This document shows, one piece after another, positions 52,975 through 63,480 of a DNA stretch of 64,000 nucleotides. The notes under the pieces were generated by a model, which was not told the origin of the DNA, ran no database searches, and saw only the letters and a program-made list of their open reading frames with translations. Location of the stretch: assembly GCA_002007465.1 (NCBI GenBank), contig LNAC01000009.1:147238-211237 (forward strand), in the 5' to 3' direction. Source of the stretch: Ailurus styani (taxonomy: Eukaryota; Chordata; Mammalia; Carnivora; Ailuridae). How positions within the stretch are numbered: the first letter of the stretch is position 1; each line of letters starts with the position of its first letter. The position numbers were made by a program, and so were the translations under genes.

Positions 52975-53190
52975 GGGTTCTCGTCTGGTGTCTCGACCCC
53001 GGTGTCATCTCTGTGCTGCCGGTGCACTCACCTGCATCTCTCCAGCCTCCGTCGGCCTCCTTAACTCCGACTCACCGATCCGCTGCCGAAATCAAGTTCC
53101 CCTGGGTGTCCGCAGAGGAGGGTCCCTCTGTCCCGATACAGGGCCTGGCACACATGAGATGCTCAGGTGTTTGTCGAGCATAAATATTGT
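52975..53190 (+). mobile_element. probable L2 LINE 3' end
   Basis: 'CAGGGCCTGGCACACATGAG' and 'ATGCTCAGGTGTTTGTCGAG' resemble the L2 terminus. The upstream CT-rich part fits the L2 3' region loosely. Confidence 0.55.
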
Positions 53191-53630
53191 TTATTTCTTA
53201 GACTAACCTCGTGAATAGGTACTGTTATTATTATACAAAAATACGTTGATTCAGTCTTGGTTAAAAACAAATTATAGGACACAGATGTATTTACATTAAG
53301 TTCTTTAAATTTTTCCTACAACAAGGGAAAGGAAATTAGAAAACACTTATTTACTGGTATTTAAGATCATAAAAATATTTATATAGGTTCTTTTATTATT
53401 TTTACAAAGATGAAACAAAAGCTTCCTAAGATATCCATAGATTCTTCCTGAGATATACAATGGTGAGTTATCTGGGAAGACACTCCTTCTGGGCGGTTCA
53501 CGGTTAAACACGTTTGTTTGTTTCAGTGACTAGGATTTCCTTGAATTGTAAATGATCTGTTAATCTGCCCCATGTAAAAATCAAGTGGATTCTTTTAGAA
53601 GAACTTTAGACCCTTGTGTCTACTTTGTTC
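53191..53630. other. AT-rich sequence, no feature recognised
   Basis: AT-rich DNA with no identifiable repeat or gene. Confidence 0.35.
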
Positions 53631-53634
53631 CAGC

Positions 53635-54620
53635 TTTTTATTGATGTGTACCATGAGTCAGAAAAGTACATCTGGCTTTAAGCATGCAGCTTGGAGAATT
53701 TTCACAAATTGAACACAAGAATGTAAGCAGCTCCAATCAAGAAGTAGACTGGGGCGCCTGGGGGGCTCAGTTGGTTAAGCATCCGACTTTGGTTTCAGCT
53801 CAGGTCGTGATCTCAGGGTTGTCAGATCGAGCCCTGCATCGGGTTCCATGCTCAGCATGGAGTCTGCTTGAGATTCTCTCTCTCCCTCTGCCTTTCCCTG
53901 CACGCGCACAGGCACTCTCTCTCTAAAATAAATAAATAAATCTTTAAAACAACAACAAAGAAAGAAATAGACCATTGCTCCCTCCTGTCCCCTGTAGCTT
54001 ACTCCCCCCACCCAACATAACTGTTATCTTTACTCCTAATCTATTAATCATAGATTAATTTTGCTTGTTTCTGTATTTGTATAAATGGAATCATACAAAA
54101 ATGTACTTTTTCGTGTGTGCCTTCCTTCTACGTTTGTGAGATGCGTCCATATTTTTGTGTGTAGGTGTAGGTTATACATTCTTCCTGCTGCATAGTGTTC
54201 CACACGTGCAGGTGTCTCAGTGTCAGCGGGCACTTGGGTAGTGCTGTTTGGAATGTTCTGGTACCAGTGTTCTTGTGATTTCACGGGGGTACACACCTGG
54301 GAGTGGGCCCCTGGGGAAACGTGTGTCAGCTGTCGTCCCAGTCCTCCCACTCCACTGTGGCGGGTGGACACCGCCCATCACTCTGCATCCTCCTTAGCAC
54401 TTAGTGTTTCCTATTTTCTCTTTGTATCCATTCAAGTGTGTGTAATGGTATCACTTTTTGGTTTCAATTGATTGTTTCTTGGTGACTATTGGAGTTGAGC
54501 ACCTTGTCATCTGTCTATTGGCTATCGATGATATCGTTTGGATATCATCTTTTGTGAAGTGTCCGTTCGATCCTGAATCTATTTTTAATCATTGCCAGTT
54601 GTGTAAAGAGAACGAAAATG
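53635..54620 (-). mobile_element. L1 LINE, antisense 3' part
   Basis: Antisense L1M blocks: 'AGCTTTTTATTGATGTGTACC', 'GTATAAATGGAATCATACAAAAATG', 'GTTCCACACGTGCAGG', 'CCTGGGAGTGGGCCCCTGGGG', 'GAGTTGAGCACCTTGTCATC' and 'CTTTTGTGAAGTGTCCG'. The complement is degraded ORF2 C-terminus and 3' UTR. A SINE inserted at 53750. Confidence 0.88.
53750..53960 (+). mobile_element. CAN SINE inside L1
   Basis: Sense SINE with head GGGGCGCCTGGGGGGCTCAG and AAATAAATAAATC tail. Flanks AAGAAGTAGAC (53739-53749) and AAGAAATAGAC (about 53962-53972) form a target duplication with one mismatch. Confidence 0.95.
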
Positions 54621-54744
54621 GTGGCTCTGTCATGGTTTCTGCTGTAGGTTGGAGGCCTAGCCTCACTCTTGCACCCCAGCCCTTCTGCCTCCACCCTGAG
54701 CCTCTCTCTTTGGCTCGGTCCCTGCTGGTCTGCATCCAGCTCAG

Positions 54745-55030
54745 GCGTCTGGATAGTATCTTACTTTTGACCTAACAGTTCCATTTCTAGGGGCCTGTCT
54801 CATTATTACAGGTGCCTAGAAAAGTAAACACAAGAGTGTTAATTCAGCATTGTTTGAAGAGCAAAAGTTGAAAACCATCAGCCAGGAGACTGGTTAAATA
54901 GGTTTCAGCAGAACATTATGATTCAACCATTAGCTGTGCTCATGGGAAAAAATGCCCACAACATATTGTTTAAGTTGCAAAATATTTCAGCTCTGCCATA
55001 TGGAGAATTATGAGGAATTTTTCACTTTCT
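54745..55030 (+). mobile_element. L1 LINE, 3' fragment
   Basis: Sense L1M: 'ACCTAACAGTTCCATTTCTAG', 'TTCAGCATTGTTTGAAGAGC', 'GAAAACCATCAGCC', 'GACTGGTTAAATAGG', 'TTATGATTCAACCATTAG' and 'CACAACATATTGTTTAAG'. Opposite in orientation to the adjacent L1 piece. Confidence 0.8.
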
Positions 55031-55390
55031 ATGCTATGTATTTTTGCAGGGCTTGGATTTTTATAGTGAGGTTGTTTTACCTTTGTTGCTGGGGGAAGGG
55101 GGGGATGATATACTTACTACTTCCAGCATTGGCCACAGCAGCTCAGAGTCAGCCATAGATTGCCTGAACGCATGGGTGATACGAGCAGACTTTCATGTCA
55201 GAAAGGGGGGCTTAGGTGATGCAAGACTCCAAATAGTATTTCCCCTCTGTTTTAGCATGAGTAGTTCTATATTAAGTAAGACAGAGGATCTTTTAATATG
55301 GAAATTGTTGGAAAAAATGAAACATCAGGTTGCTTTCCGTTCAACTAGGCTGTGGTTATTTTTAGCTAAGTGTTGGCAGAGGCCTGGCGA
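55031..55390. other. unique sequence, no feature recognised
   Basis: The 119-codon ORF at 55044-55403 has no recognisable motif. No repeats were identified. Confidence 0.35.
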
Positions 55391-55394
55391 TGAT

Positions 55395-55620
55395 ATCAGA
55401 TAACAGTAATGGCCTCCATTTATTGAGCATTTGCTATAGATCATGTCCTTGGCTAAATGCTTGACACAGAGGATCCTGTTTAAACCTGAGGTTATGCTTT
55501 GCTATAGGTGAGGAACCTGCAGCTCAGAGAGGTACACAGTTGGCCCGTGTCTGCGCCTGAGCTTGGGTTAGAATAGAGACTGCGGGACCCCAGAGCCTAT
55601 GTGCCGCCTGCCGTGCCCAC
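55395..55620 (+). mobile_element. MIR SINE, near full length
   Basis: 'AACAGTAATGGCCTCCATTTATTG', 'AGCATTTGCTATAGATCATG', 'GGTGAGGAACCTGCAGCTCAG' and 'AGAGGTACACAGTTGGCCC' give the complete MIR order, starting from its 5' end. Confidence 0.88.
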
Positions 55621-55717
55621 AGCCCACTCAGCCGAGCTCTTGGATTTAGCTTTACTTTAGTCTGTAACATTTTAAATAAGTAATAATCTGAAGTCATAGC
55701 TTTAAAAAGGTTCTTCC

Positions 55718-55820
55718 CAGGGGGCCCAGCTGGCTCAGTCTATAGAGTGTATGACTCTTGATCTCGTGGTTGTGAGTTCGAGCCCCACGATGGGTGTAGA
55801 GATTACTTAAAAAAAAAATC
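55718..55820 (+). mobile_element. short CAN SINE retaining a tRNA-Lys-like body
   Basis: A short SINE whose body (about 55724-55797) closely follows tRNA-Lys(CUU). GCCCAGCTGGCTCAGTC covers the acceptor and A box, GACTCTTGATCTC holds the anticodon loop with CTT, and GTTGTGAGTTCGAGCCCC contains the B box. It then continues to GGTGTAGAGATTACTT and poly(A). Flanks TTTAAAAAGGTTCTTCC (55701-55717) and TTTAAAAAGTTCTTCC (from 55821) are the target duplication. It is a retroposon, not a tRNA gene. Confidence 0.92.
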
Positions 55821-55837
55821 TTTAAAAAGTTCTTCCT

Positions 55838-56745
55838 GAGGTCCTGAAGCCACTTCTCCACTATAGTTGTCCTTTTTACACATTTGGAAAATGGGGGAGC
55901 GTGGATGGGGTGGGTAGCTTCGGATGGAACCCATGTAAGTGGCAAATGGAGCTCCTTCCCAGTTGTGCCACAGTTCTGTACCAAGTACACTGTAGGTAAC
56001 AAATTGACAGCCACGCTGTTTCTCAAGATCGGCTGCAGTCATTTTGGAACTGCCCCAAAGTGTTAGCCACCATGACCCTGACGTTGTGTTCCCTTGTGTG
56101 GCTGATATTTAGAGACTGCCCTTATCCAGAGCGAAATTAAGCCCTGACAGAAACCGCTGCTAAGTTGGGATCCCAGCTGCTGCTACAGGTGACATTTGAA
56201 AGGCCAGTTGATATGTACACTTGTCGGCCCTGGGCAGAGACTGTTGTTAGGCTTGACTGAGGGGCAAGATGAAAATCTAAGAATGAGATATTGGTCCCTG
56301 GCAGACTGCTCAGGAGAAAATTGGTACAACTTTTGGGGCTTGGGGGTTTTGTTGAGATTTGATTCTGTGATCAGGCTGCGTGCTTCTCTTCCAGCCTGTC
56401 CTTCCTCTGACATTCATCCGACAGCTGGCTCTGCGTCCTGCCGTGGGTGCCCAAGAAAGTGCCTGCTCTTAATCACCCCGTGGCCATTTACACAGAAATC
56501 GTGAGGCTACGTAAGCCACCCTTCCTCTGGAAGAAATGACTAGCAGATTAGTCATTGGGAGTTCCTGACCTTCCGTGGTGCAAATGCCACACTGAGCAGT
56601 GAGTGGTCTGAGGCTTTGTTTTCTTAAGTTCTGTCAATGACCTTTGAAGCTGCTCTCACAGATTGGATAAATTACAGTAAAATAGCAGCTTGTGGCTATA
56701 TTTCCTTCTTATGTGAAGGAGGGTTTTTGTTCCCTTGGTGAGGGA
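55838..56745. other. unique sequence, no feature recognised
   Basis: No repeat or gene identified. The ORF at 56196-56504 has no recognisable domain. Confidence 0.35.
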
Positions 56746-56749
56746 TGGC

Positions 56750-57430
56750 CGTAAAGAAAGTGGACCAGTCTGGCAATCCCAGGTGGCGGGGATATGGAGC
56801 AACTGGGACCTTGAGAGTGGAATTGCAAAGGGACACAGCCATTTTGGAAAATCATTTGGCAAAATCCACAAAATTAAATATAGTATAAACTCTGTGGTTA
56901 AGCAGTGTATTCACGGAAAGCCGTTGCATGTGTTCCAGGAGACACGTATGAGAATGTTAGTAGCAGTGTTGTTTAGAGAAGCTGGAAACAGCCCTGCGTC
57001 CGCGAAAGTGAAAGCACTTACATACACCTCAGTGTGCTTAAATGTCAGCCCTACCACCACTGAGCGAAAAGGCAAGAACATGAGAATATCTACAATGTAT
57101 GTCCATTATGTAAAGTTCACAAAGCTGTAAATTAAACTATACTTCTAAACTGTCAAAAGAAGTAAGGGCTGATAAGCACAAAAATCAGAATCATGGGGAG
57201 GAGGGGGAGCCTGGGTGCCTCAGTTAGTTGAGCTACCAGCTCTTGGTTTCGGCTCAGGTCATGATGTCAGGGTCATGGGATTGAGCCCTGCACTGGGCTC
57301 TGCGCTTATGGCAGAGTCTGCTTGGGACTCTCTCTCTCTTTCTCCCTCTCTCAAGTGATAAATTAATCTTTAAAAAAAAAAACAGAGTCATGGTTACCTG
57401 TTTTGGGAAGAAAAGTATGATCACGAAGGG
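56750..57430 (+). mobile_element. L1 LINE, 3' part
   Basis: Sense L1M: 'GCCATTTTGGAAAATCATTTGG', 'CAAAATCCACAAAATTAAA', 'GTAGCAGTGTTGTTTAGAG', 'AGCTGGAAACAGCCC', and after the SINE 'GGTTACCTGTTTTGGGAAG'. Diverged and interrupted. Confidence 0.72.
57204..57382 (+). mobile_element. CAN SINE inside L1
   Basis: Sense SINE with a mutated head (GGGAGCCTGGGTGCCTCAG). The duplication CAGAATCATGG (57186-57196) versus CAGAGTCATGG (57383-57393) has one mismatch. Confidence 0.93.
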
Positions 57431-57469
57431 GCACGTGGTGGCATCAGTGGACTGGAAAGCTTTCTGCTT

Positions 57470-57608
57470 CTAGAGCCGTGTTGTCTGATGGCAGCCACCG
57501 GCCACATTTCAAGTACTCAGTGGACCCAACGGCATCGTGTGGGACACTGCAGATACAGAGCCTTTCCATCGTTGCTGAAAGTTCTGTTCTGATAGGCTAG
57601 GTTGGTGG
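57470..57608 (-). mobile_element. hAT-type non-autonomous DNA transposon relic
   Basis: The complement reads 'AGAACTTTCAGCAACGATGG', 'CTCTGTATCTGCAGTGTCC' and 'GAGTACTTGAAATGTGGCC'. These match a common mammalian hAT element ('tagaactttctgcgatgatgg', 'ctgcgctgtccaatatgg', 'gagcacttgaaatgtggc'). The exact MER name is uncertain. Confidence 0.65.
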
Positions 57609-57628
57609 ATTTAATTCTAAGTCGTGTG

Positions 57629-57630
<2 letters not shown>

Positions 57631-57661
<31 letters not shown>
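57631..57661. repeat. (TG)n microsatellite
   Basis: About 15 uninterrupted TG units. Confidence 0.95.
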
Positions 57662-57664
<3 letters not shown>

Positions 57665-59770
57665 GAATTATTCAAAATTTTGTTTTAATTTCAGTACGAG
57701 AAGCTCTCTAAAAACACACGTATACAAAATCGGAAGTGTAACTTTCTAAGTGATAAAACTAATAAGAGAGTGGTCGATAAAGCCACGTGAGACTCCAGTA
57801 GTGTGGGCGCATCTCTTTGGCATTGGCCTCTCCTCCGGATGATTGATACACTTGAGGGACTCAAGAAGAGGGGCAGGAAGTGGGCGTGTGCACGTGTGTG
57901 TGTGTCTGGTGCCGTTGGCAAGATTACCCTGACAGAGACGCCACCTGTTGCTTCCTCCCGCCCTGCTAGCACTGGTCATTAGAGTACTCTGTCCGCACTC
58001 CGATGCATAGTTTGAGTAACCTTGCCGGCCACCCGAAATCTGTGTTGTCGACCCATTGTTTCAAGGAAAAGATGACAAGCAGCCTCCAAGTCAAAATCTG
58101 TCCTAGGTAGTGCTGTCTTCTACTTCCAGAGTTGAGGAGGTTCGTGACCACTACAAAGAACCTTTCCCCACTTGATTTAACACCGTGCGTGCTGAAGGTA
58201 GCTGTTTCTAGGCTCTTAAATACTCCCAGGAGAGACGTTTATTGGTAGATGCAGTTCTTTCTTGAAATGCTGATAGGGATTCCCAGCTGTGCCCCAAGAC
58301 AGACTAGAATTTCAGGCTGAGGTAGAGAGACCGCTGTAATGTACTTCTTGCCTTCAGTTTGCTCTCAGGTGGAGGTGCCCTTAGTTGGCCCTTGGGTCAT
58401 GATCAGGGCTGGCTCTGTGAGTGCAGGAACCTGAGAGGTTTTTTGGGGGGCCCACCGTGCCTTGCTTGCCTACCCCAGTTCCGCCCTGGTCGTGACGGCA
58501 GGCCGTGAATCTGGCCTGTCCGTACAGCAGCTCAGAGTTGCAGACAGGCAGAAGCGGAAGTTGGCTCGCCCAGCCTAGGTCTCTGGAGGTCTTTGACCGC
58601 TAGAGAAGCCGTGCATCCTGCCTAGACTTCCCCATTTGTGTCTGCTTTTCTGGCCCTGCTTCCAGTCTGAGTTGCAAGGGTGGAAGTCCACCCACGATTA
58701 GTACATTACTCTACCACCCCATCTGGCTCGGTGCCGTGACTGTAGGGACACTGAGGCAGGCAGCAGTCCGGGCAAGGCAGAGGAGACGGGCAGCCACAGA
58801 GGGAAACAGATTGAGACTTCTGGTCCATGGTAGAGGAAGAGGAGGATGGCATTTCTAAGGCCCTCAGTTACTTAGGGTCATAAGCTAAAAAAGTCCAGTG
58901 CTGCAGAATAGCCTGATTCAGATCTGTAAGCAAGTGGGAGATGAGAATTCAGAGTTTGGTCAACCTTGCTTCCCATCCAACTCGTCCAGTTCGATTAGCT
59001 CCCAGTGTGGAGGCACTGTGTGCCCGCCACCTGGATACAAACCTCACTGTGTTATCCACGGACTGTGCCTCATTTATGCTACATCACGTTGGCCATCTCA
59101 AAGACAACGTCCTCAGCCCTGTTTTCCAGAAGAAGGAACCTGAGACTTGGAAGGTGACTTTGAAGTATTTTCATCCAGACAGTCTGACTACAGAGCTCAC
59201 CCTTTCAACTACCGGATGTGTGATTAGAGCGGTCGCATCATCTTCAAGTACAAAGAAGGAAGTATTAGCTGGATAGGGAACCCACCCTGCTTGGGTGGGA
59301 AGAAGAGGCAAGGTAGAGGAAGATGGAGAAACTACACCGTGCCAGTTGACCTGCTTCGAATCCCAGGGCTGACCGTGCATGTAAGGGCAGGTGCTGAGAG
59401 CCCCTCCTTACCCTGTATTGAGCTGCTCCTTGTGAGGAGAGAGGTGCTTCAGCTTCCTGTGGGTCTCTCTACACCTTTGGGGTCCATGAAGGGCTTCCTG
59501 CCAGCAGACAGGACAGCTGCAAAACCGTGTTTGGCTTGACTGCATGTGAATTAAGGTCAGACTCTGGCTTTTCTCTTTGGTCCAGAGTGCAGTGGGCTTC
59601 TAGATAGTTTGCAAAGAGCAGATAGTTTATCTGAGCCTGCCTGACACCTGGAAGGTCTTTTTCTCTCTGAAGCCACAGGCAGTAATGATAGACACGGTGA
59701 CAGGCCTATAGCACAAGGTGCTATGTCATTTATTTGGAAGGGTGTTTTAGTAGTAAACAGCTGGAAAAAC
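57662..59770. other. unique sequence, with possible old MIR traces
   Basis: No gene recognised. Around 59030-59200 the order of short blocks loosely resembles MIR ('CCCTGTTTTCCAGAAGAAGG', 'CCTGAGACTTGGAAGGTGAC'). ORFs here are all under 115 codons without domain resemblance. Confidence 0.35.
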
Positions 59771-59774
59771 AGCT

Positions 59775-59936
59775 GGGACGCCTGGGGGGCTCAGTCGGTT
59801 AAGCATCTGCCTTTGGCTCAGGTCATGATCCTAGGGTCCTGGAATCAAGTCCCACATTGGGCTCCCTGCTCAGCGGGGGGAGCCTTCTTTTCTTCCTCTC
59901 CTTCTGCCTGCTTCTTTCCCTGCTTATGTGCTTGCT

Positions 59937-59975
<39 letters not shown>

Positions 59976-60004
59976 AAATAAGTAAAATCTTTAAAATAAA
60001 AAAG
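59775..60004 (+). mobile_element. CAN SINE with expanded (CT)n
   Basis: Sense SINE: head GGGACGCCTGGGGGGCTCAG, CT-rich middle containing 16 CT units (59941-59972), and a AATAAGTAAAATC tail. No clear target duplication was found, so age is uncertain. Confidence 0.94.
59941..59972. repeat. (CT)n microsatellite inside SINE
   Basis: Sixteen uninterrupted CT units in the SINE pyrimidine tract. Confidence 0.97.
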
Positions 60005-60149
60005 GAGGGTACCTTGTAGTTTTAAAACTACAAAGCATTTATTTTTCTATTATATAGGATCACGTTCTGTCCCCTAATTTTCAACCACTTTCAAATATTT
60101 TCTATGAATTTCAGGTAGTATCAAAAGAAGCAATCTGCTTTGCGGGATA

Positions 60150-60390
60150 TTTCCTGATTGGTTGGTTGAATGTTTACTGTTGAGTGAATGTTTACTGAGC
60201 ATCTTCTAGGGCCAGGTAACCATGTTAGCACTGAGGATGCAAACATGTGCAGGACAGGTGTGGTCCTCAGGTGAGTTTGCATTCTTGCGAGGAGACAAAC
60301 ACATAAATAAATCACTTAAGGTAAGATAGTTTCAGACACTGGACAGTACTGAGGTAGTGGTGAGATGAAGGAAGTCCTCAGTGGGTTTTT
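60150..60390 (-). mobile_element. L2 LINE 3' end
   Basis: 'GTGAATGTTTACTGAGCATC', 'CCATGTTAGCACTGAGGATGC', 'GAGGAGACAAACACATAAAT' and 'GACAGTACTGAGGTAGTGGTG' follow the antisense L2 end. Confidence 0.75.
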
Positions 60391-60416
60391 GCTTTTTATA
60401 AAAACAGTTTCATTGA

Positions 60417-60576
60417 TGGGCGCGTGGGTGGCTCAGTTGTTTAAGCGACTGCCTTCGGCTCGGGTCATGATCCCAGGGTCTCAGTGGGGAGCCTGCTTCT
60501 CCCTCTCCGTCTGCTGCTCTGCCTGCTTGTGCTCTCTGGCTCTCTCTGTCAAAGTAAAAAAAAAAAAAAAAAAAAA
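60417..60576 (+). mobile_element. CAN SINE with internal deletion
   Basis: Sense SINE with head TGGGCGCGTGGGTGGCTCAG. The usual part between 'CCCAGGGTC' and 'TCAGTGGGGAGCC' is shortened. A roughly 25-base A run follows. Flanks AAAACAGTTTCATTGA (60401-60416) and AAAAGCTTCATTGA (to 60590) are the target duplication. Confidence 0.93.
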
Positions 60577-60634
60577 AAAAGCTTCATTGAGCTATAATTC
60601 ACATAAACGGTTGACTCATTTAAAGTGTAGAGTT

Positions 60635-60636
<2 letters not shown>

Positions 60637-60682
<46 letters not shown>
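60637..60682. repeat. (TG)n microsatellite
   Basis: About 23 uninterrupted TG units inside the antisense L1. It is the longest TG array in the window and likely polymorphic. Confidence 0.97.
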
Positions 60683-60684
<2 letters not shown>

Positions 60685-61574
60685 TAATTTACTGGGTTTC
60701 AGTGCAGACATCACCAGATTCTAATTTTAGACCATTTATGTCCCCACCAAAAGAAACCTCATACTCATTAGCAACCCCTCTCCTTCCCCTCCTATTCCCT
60801 CATTCTTAGCCACTAATCTACTTTCTGTCCCTATAAATTTGCCTATTCTGGACATTTCAGGTAAGTGGAAGATATAGTAAGTGGTCTTTTGTGACAGGTT
60901 TCTTTCACTTAGCGTAATTTTGTCAAATTCATCCACATTGTAGAAGGGATAAGTATTTCATTTCTTTTTATTGTCAGGCAATATTCTATTGTGTGGGTAT
61001 GCCACATTTTATTTATTCGTTTGTGGACATTTATTTCCACGTATTGATTCTTATAACTAATGCGGCTGTGAACTTTTGTGTACAAATCACGTAGATGTGT
61101 GTTTTCATTTCTCTTGGGTATATGCCTAGGAATAGAATTGGTGGGTCGTCCAGTAACCGTGTTTGATCTTGTGAGGAACTGCCAGATATTTTCCACAGCC
61201 GCTGCCCCATTTTACATTTCCAGCAGCAGTGTAGGAGGGTTCCAGTTCCCCAGCCATCACACATTTGGTTATTACGTGTCTCTTTTTATTATACACAGTG
61301 GGGTTGGAGTAGTAACTTATGTTGTATTTCCCTGATGACTAATGATGTTGAGCATCTTTTCACATGTTTATTGCTCATTTGTGTATCTTATTTGCGGAAA
61401 GGCTTTTTGAAGTCCCTGGGTCATTTTTAATTGGATTATTTGTCTTTTGTTGTTGAATTATAAGAGTTGTTTATATTTTCTGTATGTAGATCCTTAACAG
61501 GTGTATGACTTGCAAATATCTTCTCCCATTCTGTAGTTTGTCTTTTCATTTTCTTGTATCATTTGCAGCACAAA

Positions 61575-61675
61575 CATTTTAATTGATATATGATGTCATG
61601 TTAGTTTCAGATGTACAACATAATGATTTGATATTTGTAGGTGTTGCAAAACAGTGACCATGGTAAGTCTCAAGT
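61575..61675 (-). mobile_element. L1 3' UTR fragment nested in L1
   Basis: 'GTTAGTTTCAGATGTACAAC' and 'ATAATGATTTGATATTTGTAGG' are antisense L1 3' UTR words that interrupt the ORF2 sequence between 'GCAGCACAAACATTTTAATTG' and 'CGATGAAGTCC'. Confidence 0.6.
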
Positions 61676-62467
61676 TTTACCTTTCGATGAAGTCCAGTTC
61701 ATCTGATTTTTCTTTGTCACTTGTGCTTTTGGCATTTTAAGAAAACATTACCAAACCCAAGGTCATAAACATTTTATCCCTATGTTTTGTTCTAAAAGTT
61801 TATAGTTTTAACACTTACATTCAGGTCTTTGACCCATTTTGAATGAATTTTTGTATATGGTGTGAGGTAAGGGCCCAGATTCATTCTCCTTCTTTTGTAT
61901 GTGAAATATCCAGTCGTGCCAGCACCATTTGTTGAAAAGAACATTCATTCCTCCATTGGATAGCCTGACATCCTTCTTAAGAATTGATTGGCCATAGATA
62001 CATGGCCAATTTATTCTGGACTCTCAATTCCATTCCATTGTTCTGTATGCCTATCCTTATGCCAATACCATGCTGTCTTGATTACTATAACTTCTTAATA
62101 GTAAGTTTTAAAGTCAGGAAGTATGAGTCTTCTAATTTTATTCTTCTTTTTCTGCATTGTTTTGGCTATTCTGTGTCTTTTATATTTCCATGCTTATTTA
62201 GGATTAGATTATCACTTTCTGCAAAAAAGCCAGCTGGGATTCTCATGGGGATTACATTGAATCTGTAGATCAATTTGGGAAATACTGACATTTTAATAAT
62301 ATTAATTTTAATTCGTGAACATGGTATGCTTTTGCATTTATTTAGATTGTCTCAATTTCTTTCTACAATGTTTTGTAGTTTTTAGTGTAGGTCTTGCACT
62401 TCTTGTGTTAAATATATGCCTAAGTAGTTTATTCTTTTGGATGATACTGTCAATGGAAGCTTTTAGT

Positions 62468-62740
62468 TTGTTTTTGTTTTTACTGAAGTATAGTTGGTAT
62501 ACAGTGTTACACTGGTGTCAGGTGTACAGCATAGTGATTCAGCATCTCTGCACGTTACGCTGTGCTCACCACAAGTGTAGCAACCATCTGTCCCCTGCAG
62601 CGCTGTTACAGTATCGCCGACTATGTTCCCTATGCTGTACTTTTAATTCCAGTGATTTATTCATTCCATAACTGGAAACCTGTGTCTCCCACTCCCTTTC
62701 TCCCATTTTGCCCCTTCCGTCATCAGTTCCCTTCAGTGTA
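62468..62740 (-). mobile_element. younger L1 3' end nested in L1
   Basis: Antisense L1 3' UTR: T/G-rich tail, 'TACTGAAGTATAGTTGG', 'GTCAGGTGTACAGCATAGTG', 'CCCTATGCTGTAC'. Flanking AATGGAAGCTTTTA (62453 onward) and CATGGAAGCTTTTTA (62741 onward) look like its target duplication. Confidence 0.75.
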
Positions 62741-62801
62741 CATGGAAGCTTTTTAAAAAAGATATTTATTTATTTATTTATAAAAGATCCTTCAGAGAGG
62801 G

Positions 62802-62988
62802 TTTAAAGATTTTATTTATTTATTTGACTGAGAGAGAGAGAACACAAGCAGGGGGAGCAGCAGAGGGAGAGGGAGAAGCAGGCTCTCCACCGAGTTAGGA
62901 GCCCAATGTGGGCTCAATCCCAGGATTCTGGGATCATGACCTGAGCCAAAAGCAGACTCTTAACTGATTGAGCCCCCCCAGGCACCCC
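62802..62988 (-). mobile_element. CAN SINE in the nested stack
   Basis: Inverted SINE: AAAGATTTTATTTATTTATT, GA-rich middle, and a head ending 'GAGCCCCCCCAGGCACCCC'. It directly abuts a second inverted SINE to its right. Confidence 0.92.
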
Positions 62989-63149
62989 AAGATCTTATTT
63001 ATTTATTTTAGAGAGAGAAGGAGAATCCCATGCAGACTCCATGCTGAGCGGGGAGCCCTACACAAGGCTCTGTCTCATGACTCTGAAATCATGACCTGAG
63101 CCAAAATCAAGAGTTGGGTGCTTAACCGACTGAGCCACCCAGGCTCCCC
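62989..63149 (-). mobile_element. second, tandem CAN SINE in the nested stack
   Basis: Inverted, shorter SINE: AAGATCTTATTTATTTATTT tail, then a body ending 'GAGCCACCCAGGCTCCCC'. The two SINEs lie head-to-tail with no spacer, suggesting insertion of one into the A tail of the other. Confidence 0.92.
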
Positions 63150-63480
63150 TAAATGGAAACTTGTTAAAATTTCATTTTGGAACGTTCATTTCTACTGTAT
63201 AGAAATCCAACCGACTTTTGTATATTGATCTTGTATCCTGTGACTTTAGTGAATTGGTTTATTAGTGCTAATAGTTTTTTAGTGAATTGCTTGGGATTTT
63301 CCAGATACAGGGTCATCTACAAAAAGAGTTTTATGGCTTCCTTCCCGAGCTGGACGACTTCTGTTAGGGTGCTGGAGTACAATATTGACTGGAAGTCGTG
63401 AGAATAGACACCCTGGACTTGTTCCTGATCTTGGAGAGAAACCATCCAGTCTTTTACTATGTTCCAGGGGTTTTTGAACA

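Larger units (their letters stand above)
60582..63480 (-). mobile_element. L1 LINE, about 2 kb antisense, with nested insertions
   Basis: Antisense L1 ORF2 and 3' end. From left: 'CATTTCTCTTGGGTATATGCC', 'TGATGACTAATGATGTTGAGC', 'GTTTGTCTTTTCATTTTCTTG', 'GATGAAGTCCAGTTCATCTG', 'CAGCACCATTTGTTGAAAAG', 'AAAAAAGCCAGCTGGGATTC', 'GAATCTGTAGATCAATTTGGG', 'CTTGTATCCTGTGAC' and 'GTTCCTGATCTTGG'. Its complement is a frame-broken reverse transcriptase C-terminal half (for example the minus frames at 60909-61196 and 61031-61264). Later L1 pieces and SINEs interrupt it. Confidence 0.93.

Noticed and set aside
55724..55797. Possible functional tRNA-Lys gene
   Set aside because: It is flanked by target duplications and a poly(A) tail and has the SINE-specific 3' extension, so it is a retroposed SINE.
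61984..63401. Plus-strand ORFs of 60-118 codons
   Set aside because: They are the antisense of L1 ORF2 and 3' UTR. Their hydrophobic, phenylalanine-rich translations are typical of antisense L1.
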